Of a stretch of 64,000 nucleotides of DNA, positions 23,630 through 31,899 are shown piece after piece. The position numbers and the translations under genes were made by a program. Under the pieces are notes generated by a model. That model made no database searches. It was not told where the DNA came from and was given only the letters and a program-made list of their open reading frames with translations. Numbering within the stretch: position 1 is the first letter of the stretch; every line of letters begins with the position of its first letter. The DNA comes from Myxococcales bacterium (GTDB lineage Bacteria > Myxococcota_A > Polyangia > Nannocystales > Nannocystaceae), in the NCBI GenBank assembly GCA_020633315.1, contig JACKDV010000005.1, forward strand, positions 1-64,000, read 5' to 3'.

Positions 23630-24057
23630 GCGCCACGCAGTCGGTCATCCTCTGCGAGGGGTTCGACGACCGAGCATTCCTCGCCCAGTGGCTCTCGATC
23701 CTCGGCTGCGAGAACGCCCTTGCCGATCCCTGGGGGCGCAACGTCGCCCGGGGAGAGTTCGGCTATCGGACCCGAGCCGGAGCCTTCGTTCGGCTCCACC
23801 CCTGCCACGGCAGGGACAAGATCGTCGATGTCGCCGAGCGCTACCTCGATCAGCACGGCGCTCGTCCACTGGCGGCCATGCTCCTGTGCCACGACGACGA
23901 CTCGACCTCCGCCAAGTGGCACGCGGGTAGCGGCTGCGAGGACTTCTATCGGGCCGTCTGGCGCGAGCCCGCGGTATGCCGGCAGCTGGAGCTCCTCCTC
24001 GAGGGATCCGGCGCTTGGGCCACGTTGGACGGGCTCCTGGGCCCTAGAGCCGCTTGA
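23626..24057 (+). CDS. TOPRIM-like protein coupled to the AAA ATPase
   Basis: This 143-residue protein starts at GTG 23626, overlapping the ATPase stop by four bases. It has the TOPRIM signature: VILCEGFDDRAFL with Glu11, and later MLLCHDDDST with Asp90-Asp92. These acidic residues would bind Mg2+ for nuclease or nucleotidyl chemistry. It resembles DUF3226/DUF4435-like TOPRIM proteins that pair with AAA ATPases. It is short, and its 3' end overlaps the convergent TPR gene by 14 bases, so it may be truncated. With the ATPase it looks like an OLD- or PARIS-type two-gene antiphage module. Confidence 0.75.
   Translation: MSATQSVILCEGFDDRAFLAQWLSILGCENALADPWGRNVARGEFGYRTRAGAFVRLHPCHGRDKIVDVAERYLDQHGARPLAAMLLCHDDDSTSAKWHAGSGCEDFYRAVWREPAVCRQLELLLEGSGAWATLDGLLGPRAA
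24032..24051. terminator. short hairpin in the convergent overlap
   Basis: GGCTC (24032-24036) and GAGCC (24047-24051) flank a GGGCCC-containing centre, at the junction where the TOPRIM-like gene and the TPR gene run into each other. It could slow transcription from both sides but lacks a T-run. Confidence 0.3.
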
Positions 24058-26539
24058 AGTTGGCGCGGTACTCCGACTCGAGCGGGGTGCCCTTCACCAG
24101 CTCGAGCGCGCGATCGTACTCCTCCTTGGCCTTGTCCTTGAGGCCGTAGCGGAGCAGGGCATGGCCGTTGATCTCGTGGGCCCGCGGGTTGTCGGGGTCG
24201 AGCTCGATGGCCTTCTGGGCGCTGTCGCGGGCCGAGGCGGCCTCGCCGGCGGCCAGCTCGGTGCGGGCGCGGATGATCCAGGCGGTGCTGTGGTAGCCGA
24301 GGCGATCGGTGAGCTGCTGGGCCACGCTCAGGGCCTGGCGCTCCTTGTTGATCTTGAGCCACAGGCGAGCGGCGAGGTCGGCCACGTCGAGCAGCTCCAC
24401 GGGGGGGCGATCCTCGTCGAGCATCTCCGACCAGGCGCGACGGGCCCGCGGCGCGGCCAGGCGGGTCTTGGCGGCCCGCGCCTCGAGCTCGGCCCAGGCG
24501 TAGAGCAGCCGGCCGTCGTGGTCGTCGTCGACGGCAGCGAGGCCCCGGCGCAGCGCCGACTCGGCGGCCTTGCGATCGAACTGCCGCAGGAAGCTCTGGG
24601 CGTAGATCACCCGCGCCTCCACGTTCTCGGGGTCGCGCTGCAGCAGGGTCTCGAGCTGCAGCTGGGCCTTGGCCACCCGATCCCGATCGCCGCTGTCCAC
24701 GTCGAGGCGAGCCAGGAGCACGGTGATGTCGTCGGCCGGTGCCCCGCGCTCGCGTGCCTTCTCCAGCAGCGGCTCGGGGTCGTAGCTCGGCCCCTCGACC
24801 GCGGCCTCGAGCCGCGCGAGCCGTAGCGGCAGGGCCCAGCCCACCCCCGGCTCGTCGACGACCTCCTTCATCTTCTCGCGCGCCGCCTGGGGGAAGCCGA
24901 TGTCGGCGAGGTACAGCGCCAGCTCCTCGCGGTAGCGCGGCAGGTGGGGGTTGGCCTCGGCCGCCTTCTCGAGCAGCTCGCGTGCCTTGGGGATCGCCTC
25001 GGAATCCTTGCGGCGGCGGCGGTCGGAGAGCTTGGCGAGCCGCAGCAGCGCCTCGGCCGGGTAGGGCTCGCGCTCGGCCGCCCGCTGCAGGGCCTTGCGG
25101 GCCTCGGCCAGGTCGGGCTCGTCCTGCATCAGCCGCGCCTCGCCCAGGCCGGTCCACGCCCGCGGGGCCCAGGGCTCCTCCTGCGCGAGGGCCTCGAGCT
25201 TGCGCAGCGCCACCACCTTGTCGCCCACGCGCAGCTCCATGCGGGCGCGGGCCACCTCCACCTCGATGCGACCGGGCAGCAGCTTCTCGGTGCGATCCAG
25301 CCAGGGCCCGGCCTCCTCGAAGCGGCCCTGCTCCACCAGGGCCAGCGCCTGCAGGTAGCCCACCCAGGGGTCGGCCTGCGGCAGCTCGGCCAGGCGGCGC
25401 AGCGCCTCCATCACGTCGCCGCGCACCAGCACCGCCCACGCGCGATAGATGTCGCCCTCGGGCTCGGGCAGCGGCGTGCTCTCCACCCACTCGTCGATGC
25501 GCTCGGCGTTGCCGGCCTCGAGCGCGGAGCGGATCGCCAGGCGCCGCGACATGCGATCCCACGCGGGCAGGCCCTCCCAGGCCTCGTCGAGCATCTCGAG
25601 GCCCTCCTCGTGCTCGCCGCTCTGCACGTGGACCACCGCCCGCGCCAGGCGGGCGTGCGCCAGATCGTGGCGGCTGAGCCCGGGTCGGTCTCCGCTCAGG
25701 AGCTGGTCGGCCACGCTGGCCACGCCCGAGAGCTTCTGCCGCAGGTAGGCGTTGTAGAGCGCGTCGTCGGCCGACAGCCCCATGTGGGTGGGCGCGTGCT
25801 CGCGGGCCAGGGCTAGCTCGGTCAGCGCGCCCTCCTGGTCGCCCGACAGCAGCAGCGCCAGCACGAGCTGGCGACGCACCGCCACGTGCATGGGCTCCTC
25901 CTCCAGGCGCGCGCGCAGGGTGGCGATCACGGCGGCGAGGGCCTCGGGATCGTCGGGCGAGCCGGCCACGACCAACCGACCCTCCAGCCACACGCGCTCG
26001 CTGGCCACGAAGGGGTCGACCGGCTCGTCGCCCCCCAGCGCTCGGTCCTCGTCGAGCCCGGCCCGAGCCGCCTCGAGATCGCCGTCGGCGAGCACCAGCA
26101 TCGCCTGGGCCAGGGCCCGCCCCGGGGTCTGGGCCGGCACCTCCTCGACCGCCGCGCGGGCCTCTGCTTCCCCGATCCCGAATTCCGCCCATAGGTGCGC
26201 CCGCGCGAGCGCTCGCGCGGCGAGGGTGCTCGGATCGTCACCGCCCACGTCGTCGATGCTGCGCTGGAGCACCTGCACCGAGGCATCGATCTCCGGCGGC
26301 GTGCTCTTGACGAAGTGCTCGTAGGCCGCCTCGAGCGCGCTGGCGCGGGCGTGCCGATCCTTGAAGATCTTGAACGCCACGCCGATCAGCAGCAGGGCGA
26401 TGGCCAGCGCCGTGAGCTGAGCGGCCCGCTTGAGCAGGCGTCTTCGCTGCTGGCGATGGATGTCCTCGATGAGATCGCCGCCACCGGTCGCCACGCGCAG
26501 GCCCGGTATGCCCGGGCGGTCGCCGCGTCCGCGGTCCAT
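24044..26539 (-). CDS. large membrane-anchored TPR protein
   Basis: This 831-residue protein has a short cytoplasmic N-terminus, one membrane helix (about 38-56; LTALAIALLLIGVAFKIF) and a long series of tetratricopeptide-like helix pairs up to the end. The clearest unit is the last (AASARDSAQKAIELDPDNPRAHEINGHALLRYG). It is probably a scaffold for envelope protein complexes. ATG 26539 is taken as the start; an in-frame GTG at 26578 would add 13 residues. It is the last gene of the minus-strand run that begins at hemE. Partner unknown. Confidence 0.88.
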   Translation of the reverse strand: MDRGRGDRPGIPGLRVATGGGDLIEDIHRQQRRRLLKRAAQLTALAIALLLIGVAFKIFKDRHARASALEAAYEHFVKSTPPEIDASVQVLQRSIDDVGGDDPSTLAARALARAHLWAEFGIGEAEARAAVEEVPAQTPGRALAQAMLVLADGDLEAARAGLDEDRALGGDEPVDPFVASERVWLEGRLVVAGSPDDPEALAAVIATLRARLEEEPMHVAVRRQLVLALLLSGDQEGALTELALAREHAPTHMGLSADDALYNAYLRQKLSGVASVADQLLSGDRPGLSRHDLAHARLARAVVHVQSGEHEEGLEMLDEAWEGLPAWDRMSRRLAIRSALEAGNAERIDEWVESTPLPEPEGDIYRAWAVLVRGDVMEALRRLAELPQADPWVGYLQALALVEQGRFEEAGPWLDRTEKLLPGRIEVEVARARMELRVGDKVVALRKLEALAQEEPWAPRAWTGLGEARLMQDEPDLAEARKALQRAAEREPYPAEALLRLAKLSDRRRRKDSEAIPKARELLEKAAEANPHLPRYREELALYLADIGFPQAAREKMKEVVDEPGVGWALPLRLARLEAAVEGPSYDPEPLLEKARERGAPADDITVLLARLDVDSGDRDRVAKAQLQLETLLQRDPENVEARVIYAQSFLRQFDRKAAESALRRGLAAVDDDHDGRLLYAWAELEARAAKTRLAAPRARRAWSEMLDEDRPPVELLDVADLAARLWLKINKERQALSVAQQLTDRLGYHSTAWIIRARTELAAGEAASARDSAQKAIELDPDNPRAHEINGHALLRYGLKDKAKEEYDRALELVKGTPLESEYRANFKRL

Positions 26540-26674
26540 CTCGTGCAACTGTACGATGTTTCGAGGGGCTGCGACCACCTCCGGCCACCTCGTGGTGGAT
26601 CACCGGCGGGCATGGGCCGAGAGCACCGTTTCTCCCCGACCCCGTGGCGAGCTGCCCCGCGTCCCCTCGGGGCG

Positions 26675-27307
26675 CTAGCGGGCCGCGCTGGCCGGCATCG
26701 GGGGATCGAGCGCCATCGAGGCCGTGGACGATGCCGGAGCCATGGGAGCCTGGCTCGGCTCCGCGCTCCGACGACCACGCCTTCGCTTGCGACGACCCGT
26801 CTTGTCGTCCTCGCCGATGTGATTCGTCTCGCGATACGCCGCGAGCCCGGGCAGGTACGGGTGCAGATCCTCGCCGGGCTCGGCGAAGATCGCCAGCGGC
26901 GTGCCGCCCGAGCGGCGCTCGTCCACCAGCACGAAGCGGCCCTCGTGCCACTGCCAGAGCTGATCCACCGCGGTGGTCTCGAGGATCAGCCGGCGATCGG
27001 TGTGCCAGGTGATCTCGGCCCGCGAGGTCGCGATGCCCGATTCCTTGTCGAGATCGAGGCGGGTCAGCTCGTAGTCCACGATCACCAGCTCGTCGGACAG
27101 CTCGTCGTAGTGGGCGAGGAAGGAGGGCTGGGACGGCGCCGGCAGCCAGCCGGCGGCGCGATCGATGTCCCCCCAGCGAAGCGAGCGGTTGTACGCCGAG
27201 GTCGCGTCGTAGAGCTTGTTCTGCATGCCGTCCCCGGTGGCACAGGCGGGGGCCAGCGCGAGCAGGGCCAGGGGCAGGAATCGAGCGACGAGCGCAGGGG
27301 CGGCCAT
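26675..27307 (-). CDS. hypothetical lipoprotein with Lys/Arg-rich C-terminus
   Basis: The 210-residue protein has a lipoprotein signal ending LAPAC (Cys22). A compact domain follows (about 30-160; AYNRSLRWGDIDRAAGWL, TSRAEITWHTDRRLILETT, QLWQWHEGRFVLVDERR) that resembles NTF2-like or small alpha+beta secreted domains. A basic stretch KTGRRKRRRGRR and a low-complexity tail complete it. It lies 69 bases downstream of prmC. No family is recognised. Confidence 0.78.
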   Translation of the reverse strand: MAAPALVARFLPLALLALAPACATGDGMQNKLYDATSAYNRSLRWGDIDRAAGWLPAPSQPSFLAHYDELSDELVIVDYELTRLDLDKESGIATSRAEITWHTDRRLILETTAVDQLWQWHEGRFVLVDERRSGGTPLAIFAEPGEDLHPYLPGLAAYRETNHIGEDDKTGRRKRRRGRRSAEPSQAPMAPASSTASMALDPPMPASAAR

Positions 27308-27376
27308 GGCCCGACGCTACGGGGCAGGCCCGGCCCGCTCCAAGTTTTCGACACAAACTCGGCCGGGCGCCGGCGC

Positions 27377-28555
27377 CTACGCCCCGCCGGGCCAGCGGCC
27401 CCGCACGATCCGCGGGTGCCCGGCGTGATCGCGGCGCATGGCCACGTCGACGAAGCCTCGCGCCACCAGCAGGGCGGGCACCGACTGGCCCTGGTCGTAG
27501 CCGATCTCCAGGTAGAGGCCCCCGCCCGGGGCGAGCTGGCGCGGCGCCTCGTCGACGAGGCGACGGATCACGTCGAGCCCATCCTCGCCGCCGTCGAGCG
27601 CCAGGCGGGGCTCGAAGCGCCGGACCTCGGGGGCCAGGCCGCGCCACACGGGCTCGCGCACGTAGGGCAGGTTGGCCGCGATCGCCGACCAGCCGCCCGC
27701 GGGGGCGGTCACCCGCGTGAGGAGATCGGACTGGACCAGCTCCACCGCGAGCTCGAGGCGCTCGGCGTTGGAGCGAGCCACCGCGAGGGCATCCCCGCTG
27801 ACGTCGCAGGCGACCACCCGCATCGTGGGACGGGCTCGCTTGAGGGCCAGGGCGATCGCCCCGGAGCCGGTGCCCACGTCGAGCACCGCGCGATGATCGG
27901 GCGGCGGCGGGGCGGGCTCGACCGGCTCGGCCTCGCTCGACGCACGAGCCTCGCTCGCGGCACCCGACCCGCTCGATGCACGAGCCTCGCTCGCGGCATC
28001 CGACCCGCTCGCGTCCGCCTCGACCCAGGGCTCGGACTCGTCGAGCAGCTCGACCCGCGGCTCCTCCGAGATCGGCGAGGCCTCGGCCTCCTCGCCCCGC
28101 GCGTCGTCGTCCTGTTCCGCGGGCTCCTCGATCACATCGTCGAGGCCCTTGCGCACCAGGCCTCCCGCGGGCGGCAGCTCCTCGAGCATCCAGTCCACCA
28201 GGTGCTCGGTCTCCGGTCGGGGGATCAGCACTCGACCATCCACGGCCAGCTCGAGGTCGAGCGCATGGAAGCCGCGCTTGCCCTCGATGTAGGCCACGGG
28301 CTCGCGGGCGAGCCGGCGCTTGACCAGCTCGCGGAAGCGGACGCGCTCGGGGCCGTTGACCGCCTTGTCGTGGTCCACGTAGAGGCTCATCCGCGAGCAG
28401 CCGAGCGCATGCGACAGCAGGTGCTCGGCGTCGATCCGCGGCGAGTCGATCCCCACCTGGGCAAAGCGCTGCTGCGTCCACGCCAGCAGCCGCCCGACCG
28501 TCCAGGTCTCCTCCTCGGCGGTGGGGCTCGACGGCGGCGGATCGGACGAGGGCAT
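27377..28555 (-). CDS. prmC: peptide chain release factor N5-glutamine methyltransferase with a long insertion
   Basis: PrmC methylates the Gln of the GGQ motif in release factors RF1/RF2. Numbered from ATG 28555 (392 residues), it has the N-terminal helical domain (about 18-95), IPRPETE (111-117), the SAM motif DVGTGSG (226-232) and NLPY (295-298, in place of the usual NPPY). Between the hinge and the methyltransferase domain lies an extra acidic and Ser/Ala-rich stretch of about 80-90 residues (about 129-220) with repeated EARASS words. E. coli PrmC is about 277 residues. The insertion sits in a linker, so activity is likely kept. Confidence 0.9.
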   Translation of the reverse strand: MPSSDPPPSSPTAEEETWTVGRLLAWTQQRFAQVGIDSPRIDAEHLLSHALGCSRMSLYVDHDKAVNGPERVRFRELVKRRLAREPVAYIEGKRGFHALDLELAVDGRVLIPRPETEHLVDWMLEELPPAGGLVRKGLDDVIEEPAEQDDDARGEEAEASPISEEPRVELLDESEPWVEADASGSDAASEARASSGSGAASEARASSEAEPVEPAPPPPDHRAVLDVGTGSGAIALALKRARPTMRVVACDVSGDALAVARSNAERLELAVELVQSDLLTRVTAPAGGWSAIAANLPYVREPVWRGLAPEVRRFEPRLALDGGEDGLDVIRRLVDEAPRQLAPGGGLYLEIGYDQGQSVPALLVARGFVDVAMRRDHAGHPRIVRGRWPGGA

Positions 28556-28658
28556 GCGCCCGGGTGTTTGCCACAAGTCGAATCCCCGCGCACGTGAGAC
28601 GACGTGCACGGGGATCCGCGGGGCCTCGGCCCGCTCGCGCGCGGGAGCCGGGCCCGGC

Positions 28659-29405
28659 TCACTCGATGGTGAAGGGGATCACGGCCAGCTCGCGGTCGTC
28701 CGCGCCGAGCACGATGCAGCGGTACTCCCCCGGCTTCTTCATCGTCCGGTACGCCCGCGTGCGGTGGAGCTTGCGGGTGGGGATGGCCACCGTGGAGGGC
28801 GGGCTGCGCCGACCGCTGCTGACGACCTCCCAGGTGACCTGCACGGACTGCTCGTCGCTGCCCTCGTTGCGGGCCTCGATGAAGAGGTTGACCTTCTGCC
28901 CGGCGGGGAAGCTCACGGCGGGATCGACGGGCTGGCGATCGACCACGTCGTGGGCGAGGACCAGGCGCAGCAGCTCGGCTTCCTCGCCCAGGGTGATGCC
29001 GTTGACCTCGGCCGCGGTGGCGACCATCGCCGAGCCCGGGGACGCGGACGCATCGTCATCGTCACCGTCGTCGCCCTCGTCGGGCGGGACCACGTCGCCG
29101 GGCGCCTCACCGGGATCGTCGGCCGCAGGCTCGGCCGGAGCATCGCCACCGTCGGCGGCCTCGCTCGGCGTGGGCTCGCTCGGCGTGGGCTCGCTCGGCG
29201 TGGGCTCGACGATCGGATCTGCCGCGGCGACCTTGGTGGGCGCGTCGCTGGGCGTCGCAGCCGGAGGATCGGCCGACGGCGCGGCGGTCTTCGCCGGAGG
29301 AGCGGCGGCCTTCTTGGCCTCCGTCTTCGCGGCACCTCCGTCGTCACACGCGACGACGAGCACCAACCCGAGCAACCCGAGGAGACGATGACCGTTTCGT
29401 GTCAT
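28659..29405 (-). CDS. DUF2914 domain lipoprotein
   Basis: The 248-residue protein has a lipoprotein signal ending VVAC (Cys20) and a long low-complexity linker with Lys/Ala-Pro and then three PTPSE units and acidic runs (about 25-130). The C-terminal DUF2914-type domain (about 145-248) shows VNLFIEARNEGSDEQSVQVTWE and ending KPGEYRCIVLGADDRELAVIPF. Domains of this type are often attached to secreted or sensor proteins; the ligand is unknown. It follows the TlpA-like gene by 23 bases and precedes prmC by 103. Confidence 0.82.
   Translation of the reverse strand: MTRNGHRLLGLLGLVLVVACDDGGAAKTEAKKAAAPPAKTAAPSADPPAATPSDAPTKVAAADPIVEPTPSEPTPSEPTPSEAADGGDAPAEPAADDPGEAPGDVVPPDEGDDGDDDDASASPGSAMVATAAEVNGITLGEEAELLRLVLAHDVVDRQPVDPAVSFPAGQKVNLFIEARNEGSDEQSVQVTWEVVSSGRRSPPSTVAIPTRKLHRTRAYRTMKKPGEYRCIVLGADDRELAVIPFTIE
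29161..29205 (-). repeat. 3 x 15-bp tandem repeat (PTPSE units)
   Basis: TCGCTCGGCGTGGGC is repeated three times exactly and encodes the three PTPSE units in the linker of the DUF2914 lipoprotein. It is the third in-frame 15-bp lipoprotein linker array in this window. Confidence 0.9.
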
Positions 29406-29428
29406 GGCGCCGCTGCTACGCATGCCTG

Positions 29429-29962
29429 CTACGTACCATTCCCCGGGCCCAACCAGGTACTCAGGCTGGCGTCGTCGGGCGGCGCTCCTTCGTGCACGGA
29501 GACGATCCGCCCCTGGGGATCGAGGAGCACCACCGTGGGCAGGGCGACCAGCCCGAGACGGGCCGCGACCGCGCCCTGGGGATCCCAGCCGAGGACGAAG
29601 GGGGGCGCATCCTGCCAGCCGGCCGGCAAGTCTTCGACCACTGAGTCCAAGCCCACGCTGACCACCATGATGTCTTCGTCGGCCTCCACCAGGGCGCGAT
29701 ATCGGTCCTGGTCCCGATCCCGATCGGGAGAGCCCTTGTCGTCGAGGCTCAGCAACACGGGGTGCCCGCGCAGCTCCGAGAGCTCGAGCGAGCCACCGCC
29801 CAGCAGCGGCAGCGTCAGCTCGAGCACCTCCCCCACCCGACCGACCAGCGTGGAGTGGCCCCGGCTGGCCTCGCCGGGCGCCACCGTCCCGCCGGTGCCC
29901 GCCCCTCCCGAGGGGCCGCATGCGAGCAGCAGGCTCGCGAGCGCGACGACCCGGCCCCTCAT
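29429..29962 (-). CDS. thioredoxin-fold (TlpA-like) lipoprotein lacking the CxxC
   Basis: The 177-residue protein has a lipoprotein signal (LLLAC, Cys15). A TlpA/AhpC-type fold follows: GEVLELTLPLLGGGSLELSELRGHPVLLSL, later DIMVVSVGLD, and a cis-Pro region VALPTVVLLDPQGRIV. Where relatives have WCxxC after the first strand, this protein reads DDKGSPDRDRDQDR, so no redox-active cysteines exist. It is therefore unlikely to be a thiol oxidoreductase; a binding or chaperone role is possible. Its ATG overlaps the hemE stop as ATGA, which suggests coupled translation. Confidence 0.82.
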   Translation of the reverse strand: MRGRVVALASLLLACGPSGGAGTGGTVAPGEASRGHSTLVGRVGEVLELTLPLLGGGSLELSELRGHPVLLSLDDKGSPDRDRDQDRYRALVEADEDIMVVSVGLDSVVEDLPAGWQDAPPFVLGWDPQGAVAARLGLVALPTVVLLDPQGRIVSVHEGAPPDDASLSTWLGPGNGT

Positions 29963-30981
29963 GCGCCGTGCACCACCTCGACCAGTCGAGCCACGGCTGC
30001 GGGATCGGTGTGGCGCGAGATGCCGTGCCCCAGGTTGAACACGTGCCCCCGCGCCTCGCGGCCGGCCGCCACGATCGCCCGGGCCCGCGCCTCGAGCTGC
30101 TTCGGCGGCGCGAACAAGGCGATGGGATCGAGGTTGCCCTGCACCACGCGATCGCGGCCCACCACCTCGATGGCCCGCGACAGCTCGATGCTCCAGTCGA
30201 TGCCCAGCACGTCGGCGTCGAGCTCTCGCGCCTGCTCGAGCAAGCTGGCGTTGCCCCGCACGAAGAGGATCACCGGCACCCCGTGCTGCTTGACCTCGCC
30301 CACCAGGCGCCGCAGGTGGGGCAGCACGTGCTCGCGGTAGTCGGCGGGGGACATCGCCGCGCCCCAGCTCTCGAAGATCTGCAGCGCGTCCACCCCGGCG
30401 CGCACCTGCCCCGCGAGGTAGTCCACCAGCACGGTGGTGATCGACTCCAGCAGCCGGCCGAAGAGCGCCGGCTCGGCGAAGGCCATGCGCTTGATGTGCA
30501 TGAACTCCTTGCTGCCGCCGCCCTCCACCAGGTAGCTGGCCGTGGTGAAGGGCGCCCCGCAGAAGCCGATGAGCGGCACGCGATCGTCGAGCTCCTTCTT
30601 GCAGGCGGTCACCGCGTCGTAGACGTAGCCCAGGTGATCGTCGGCCCGGCCGAAGCGCAGGCGATCGACGTCGGCCGCGCTGCGCACCGGCTCGGCCACC
30701 ACCGGTGCAGGGGTGAACTCCACCTTGGCCCCCATCGCGTCGAACACGGTGAGGATGTCGGAGAACAGGATCGCCGCGTCGAGCCCGAAGCGATCGATCG
30801 GCTGGCGGGTGACCTCGGCGCAGAGATCGGGTCGGTGGCACAGCTCCTCGAACGAGACCTTGGCTCGGATGGCGCGGTACTCGGGCAGGTAGCGCCCCGC
30901 CTGGCGCATGACCCAGATGGGAGTGTGGGCCGGCCGACGACCGGCACAGGCGTCCAGGAAGGTGGTGTTGGCCAGCGCCAT
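29959..30981 (-). CDS. hemE: uroporphyrinogen decarboxylase
   Basis: HemE removes four carboxyl groups from uroporphyrinogen III to give coproporphyrinogen III in heme synthesis. The 340-residue protein has the diagnostic PIWVMRQAGRYLPEYR near residues 21-36, the GFCGAPFTTASY segment and LGHGISRHTDP at the C-terminus. Length is normal. No other heme gene is next to it. A TATAGT box eight bases before the ATG suggests a very short leader. It heads a minus-strand run that includes the TlpA-like, DUF2914 and prmC genes. Confidence 0.97.
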   Translation of the reverse strand: MALANTTFLDACAGRRPAHTPIWVMRQAGRYLPEYRAIRAKVSFEELCHRPDLCAEVTRQPIDRFGLDAAILFSDILTVFDAMGAKVEFTPAPVVAEPVRSAADVDRLRFGRADDHLGYVYDAVTACKKELDDRVPLIGFCGAPFTTASYLVEGGGSKEFMHIKRMAFAEPALFGRLLESITTVLVDYLAGQVRAGVDALQIFESWGAAMSPADYREHVLPHLRRLVGEVKQHGVPVILFVRGNASLLEQARELDADVLGIDWSIELSRAIEVVGRDRVVQGNLDPIALFAPPKQLEARARAIVAAGREARGHVFNLGHGISRHTDPAAVARLVEVVHGA

Positions 30982-30989
30982 GGTCGGGG

Positions 30990-30995
30990 ACTATA
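30990..30995 (-). promoter_or_regulatory. candidate -10 box for hemE with very short leader
   Basis: On the minus strand TATAGT matches the sigma-70 -10 consensus at 5/6 and ends eight bases before the hemE ATG at 30981. Transcription would begin within a few bases of the start codon. No convincing -35 box is seen. Confidence 0.35.
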
Positions 30996-31047
30996 GGCGA
31001 CAACGCCCACGCTCGACAGCCAGGACGACACCGGTCAAGCTGCCGCC

Positions 31048-31824
31048 GTGTCGAGCTCCCACCCGGCGCTGGAGATCCCGGGGCGGCCCCGGCCGTGGGT
31101 GATGGCCCACCGTGGCGCCTGCGACCTCGCGCCCGAGAACACCCTGGAGTCCTTCGCCCTCGCGGTGGAGCACGGCGCGGACCTGGTGGAGACCGACCTG
31201 TGGGTGGCGGCCGACGGCGAGATCGTGTGCCACCACGATCCCACGCTTCAGCGGACCACCGGCGACCCGCGGCACGTGGGTCGGCTGAGCGCCTCGCAGC
31301 TCGCTCGGCTGCGGGTGCGGCCGTCGGACGGCAGCCGGGGTCGCGAAGGCATCCCGCGCCTGGCCGAGCTGCTCGAGCTGCTGCCCAACGAGGTGCCGGT
31401 GATCCTGGAGCTCAAGGATCCACTGCTGGCCGAGCCGGGAGCCGCGGCCCGACTGCTGCGAGAGCTGGGCGCGCGAGCCCGCGAGCGCCGAGCGGGCGTG
31501 ATCGGCTTCGACCTCGCGCTGCTGCGACGCCTCCGCGCTCGCGCGCCGGGGCTGGTGGTGGGGCACATCTCCACGCGCGACCCCTGGGGCGCCCACGACA
31601 TGGACCTGCTGGGCCCTTGGTGGCCGCTGCTCCGGCTCAACCCCGGCTATGTCGCCGCGGCACATCGTCGCGGCCAGCGGGTGTGCCCGCTCGATCCACG
31701 CTTGCATGCCCCGGGCCACCTCGACCGCTGGCTGCGGCTCGACGTCGATGCGGTATTGACCAACGACCCACGCGCCACTCGCCGCGCCATCGAGCAGCTG
31801 GGTGGGCATCGCGAGCCCCGGTAG
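31048..31824 (+). CDS. glycerophosphodiester phosphodiesterase
   Basis: The 258-residue protein has the GDPD signature: AHRGA (20-24) with His21 and Arg22, APENTLESF (28-36), LVETDLWVAADGEIVCHHD (46-64) with Glu48, Asp50 and His63, and ILELK. It hydrolyses glycerophosphodiesters to glycerol-3-phosphate and an alcohol, using a divalent metal. No signal peptide is seen, so it acts in the cytoplasm. It starts at GTG 31048 and is divergent from hemE. Confidence 0.93.
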   Translation: MSSSHPALEIPGRPRPWVMAHRGACDLAPENTLESFALAVEHGADLVETDLWVAADGEIVCHHDPTLQRTTGDPRHVGRLSASQLARLRVRPSDGSRGREGIPRLAELLELLPNEVPVILELKDPLLAEPGAAARLLRELGARARERRAGVIGFDLALLRRLRARAPGLVVGHISTRDPWGAHDMDLLGPWWPLLRLNPGYVAAAHRRGQRVCPLDPRLHAPGHLDRWLRLDVDAVLTNDPRATRRAIEQLGGHREPR

Positions 31825-31828
31825 GAAT

Positions 31829-31854
31829 GCCGGGCTGCGCCCGCGGGACCCGGC
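31829..31854. terminator. possible hairpin after the glycerophosphodiesterase gene
   Basis: GCCGGG (31829-31834) and CCCGGC (31849-31854) pair around a GC-rich 14-base loop, starting five bases after the stop at 31824. There is no T-run. Confidence 0.3.
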
Positions 31855-31899
31855 GCGGCGGCGCTCATGCGCTCGATCTGCTGCTATCCTCGACGTGTC

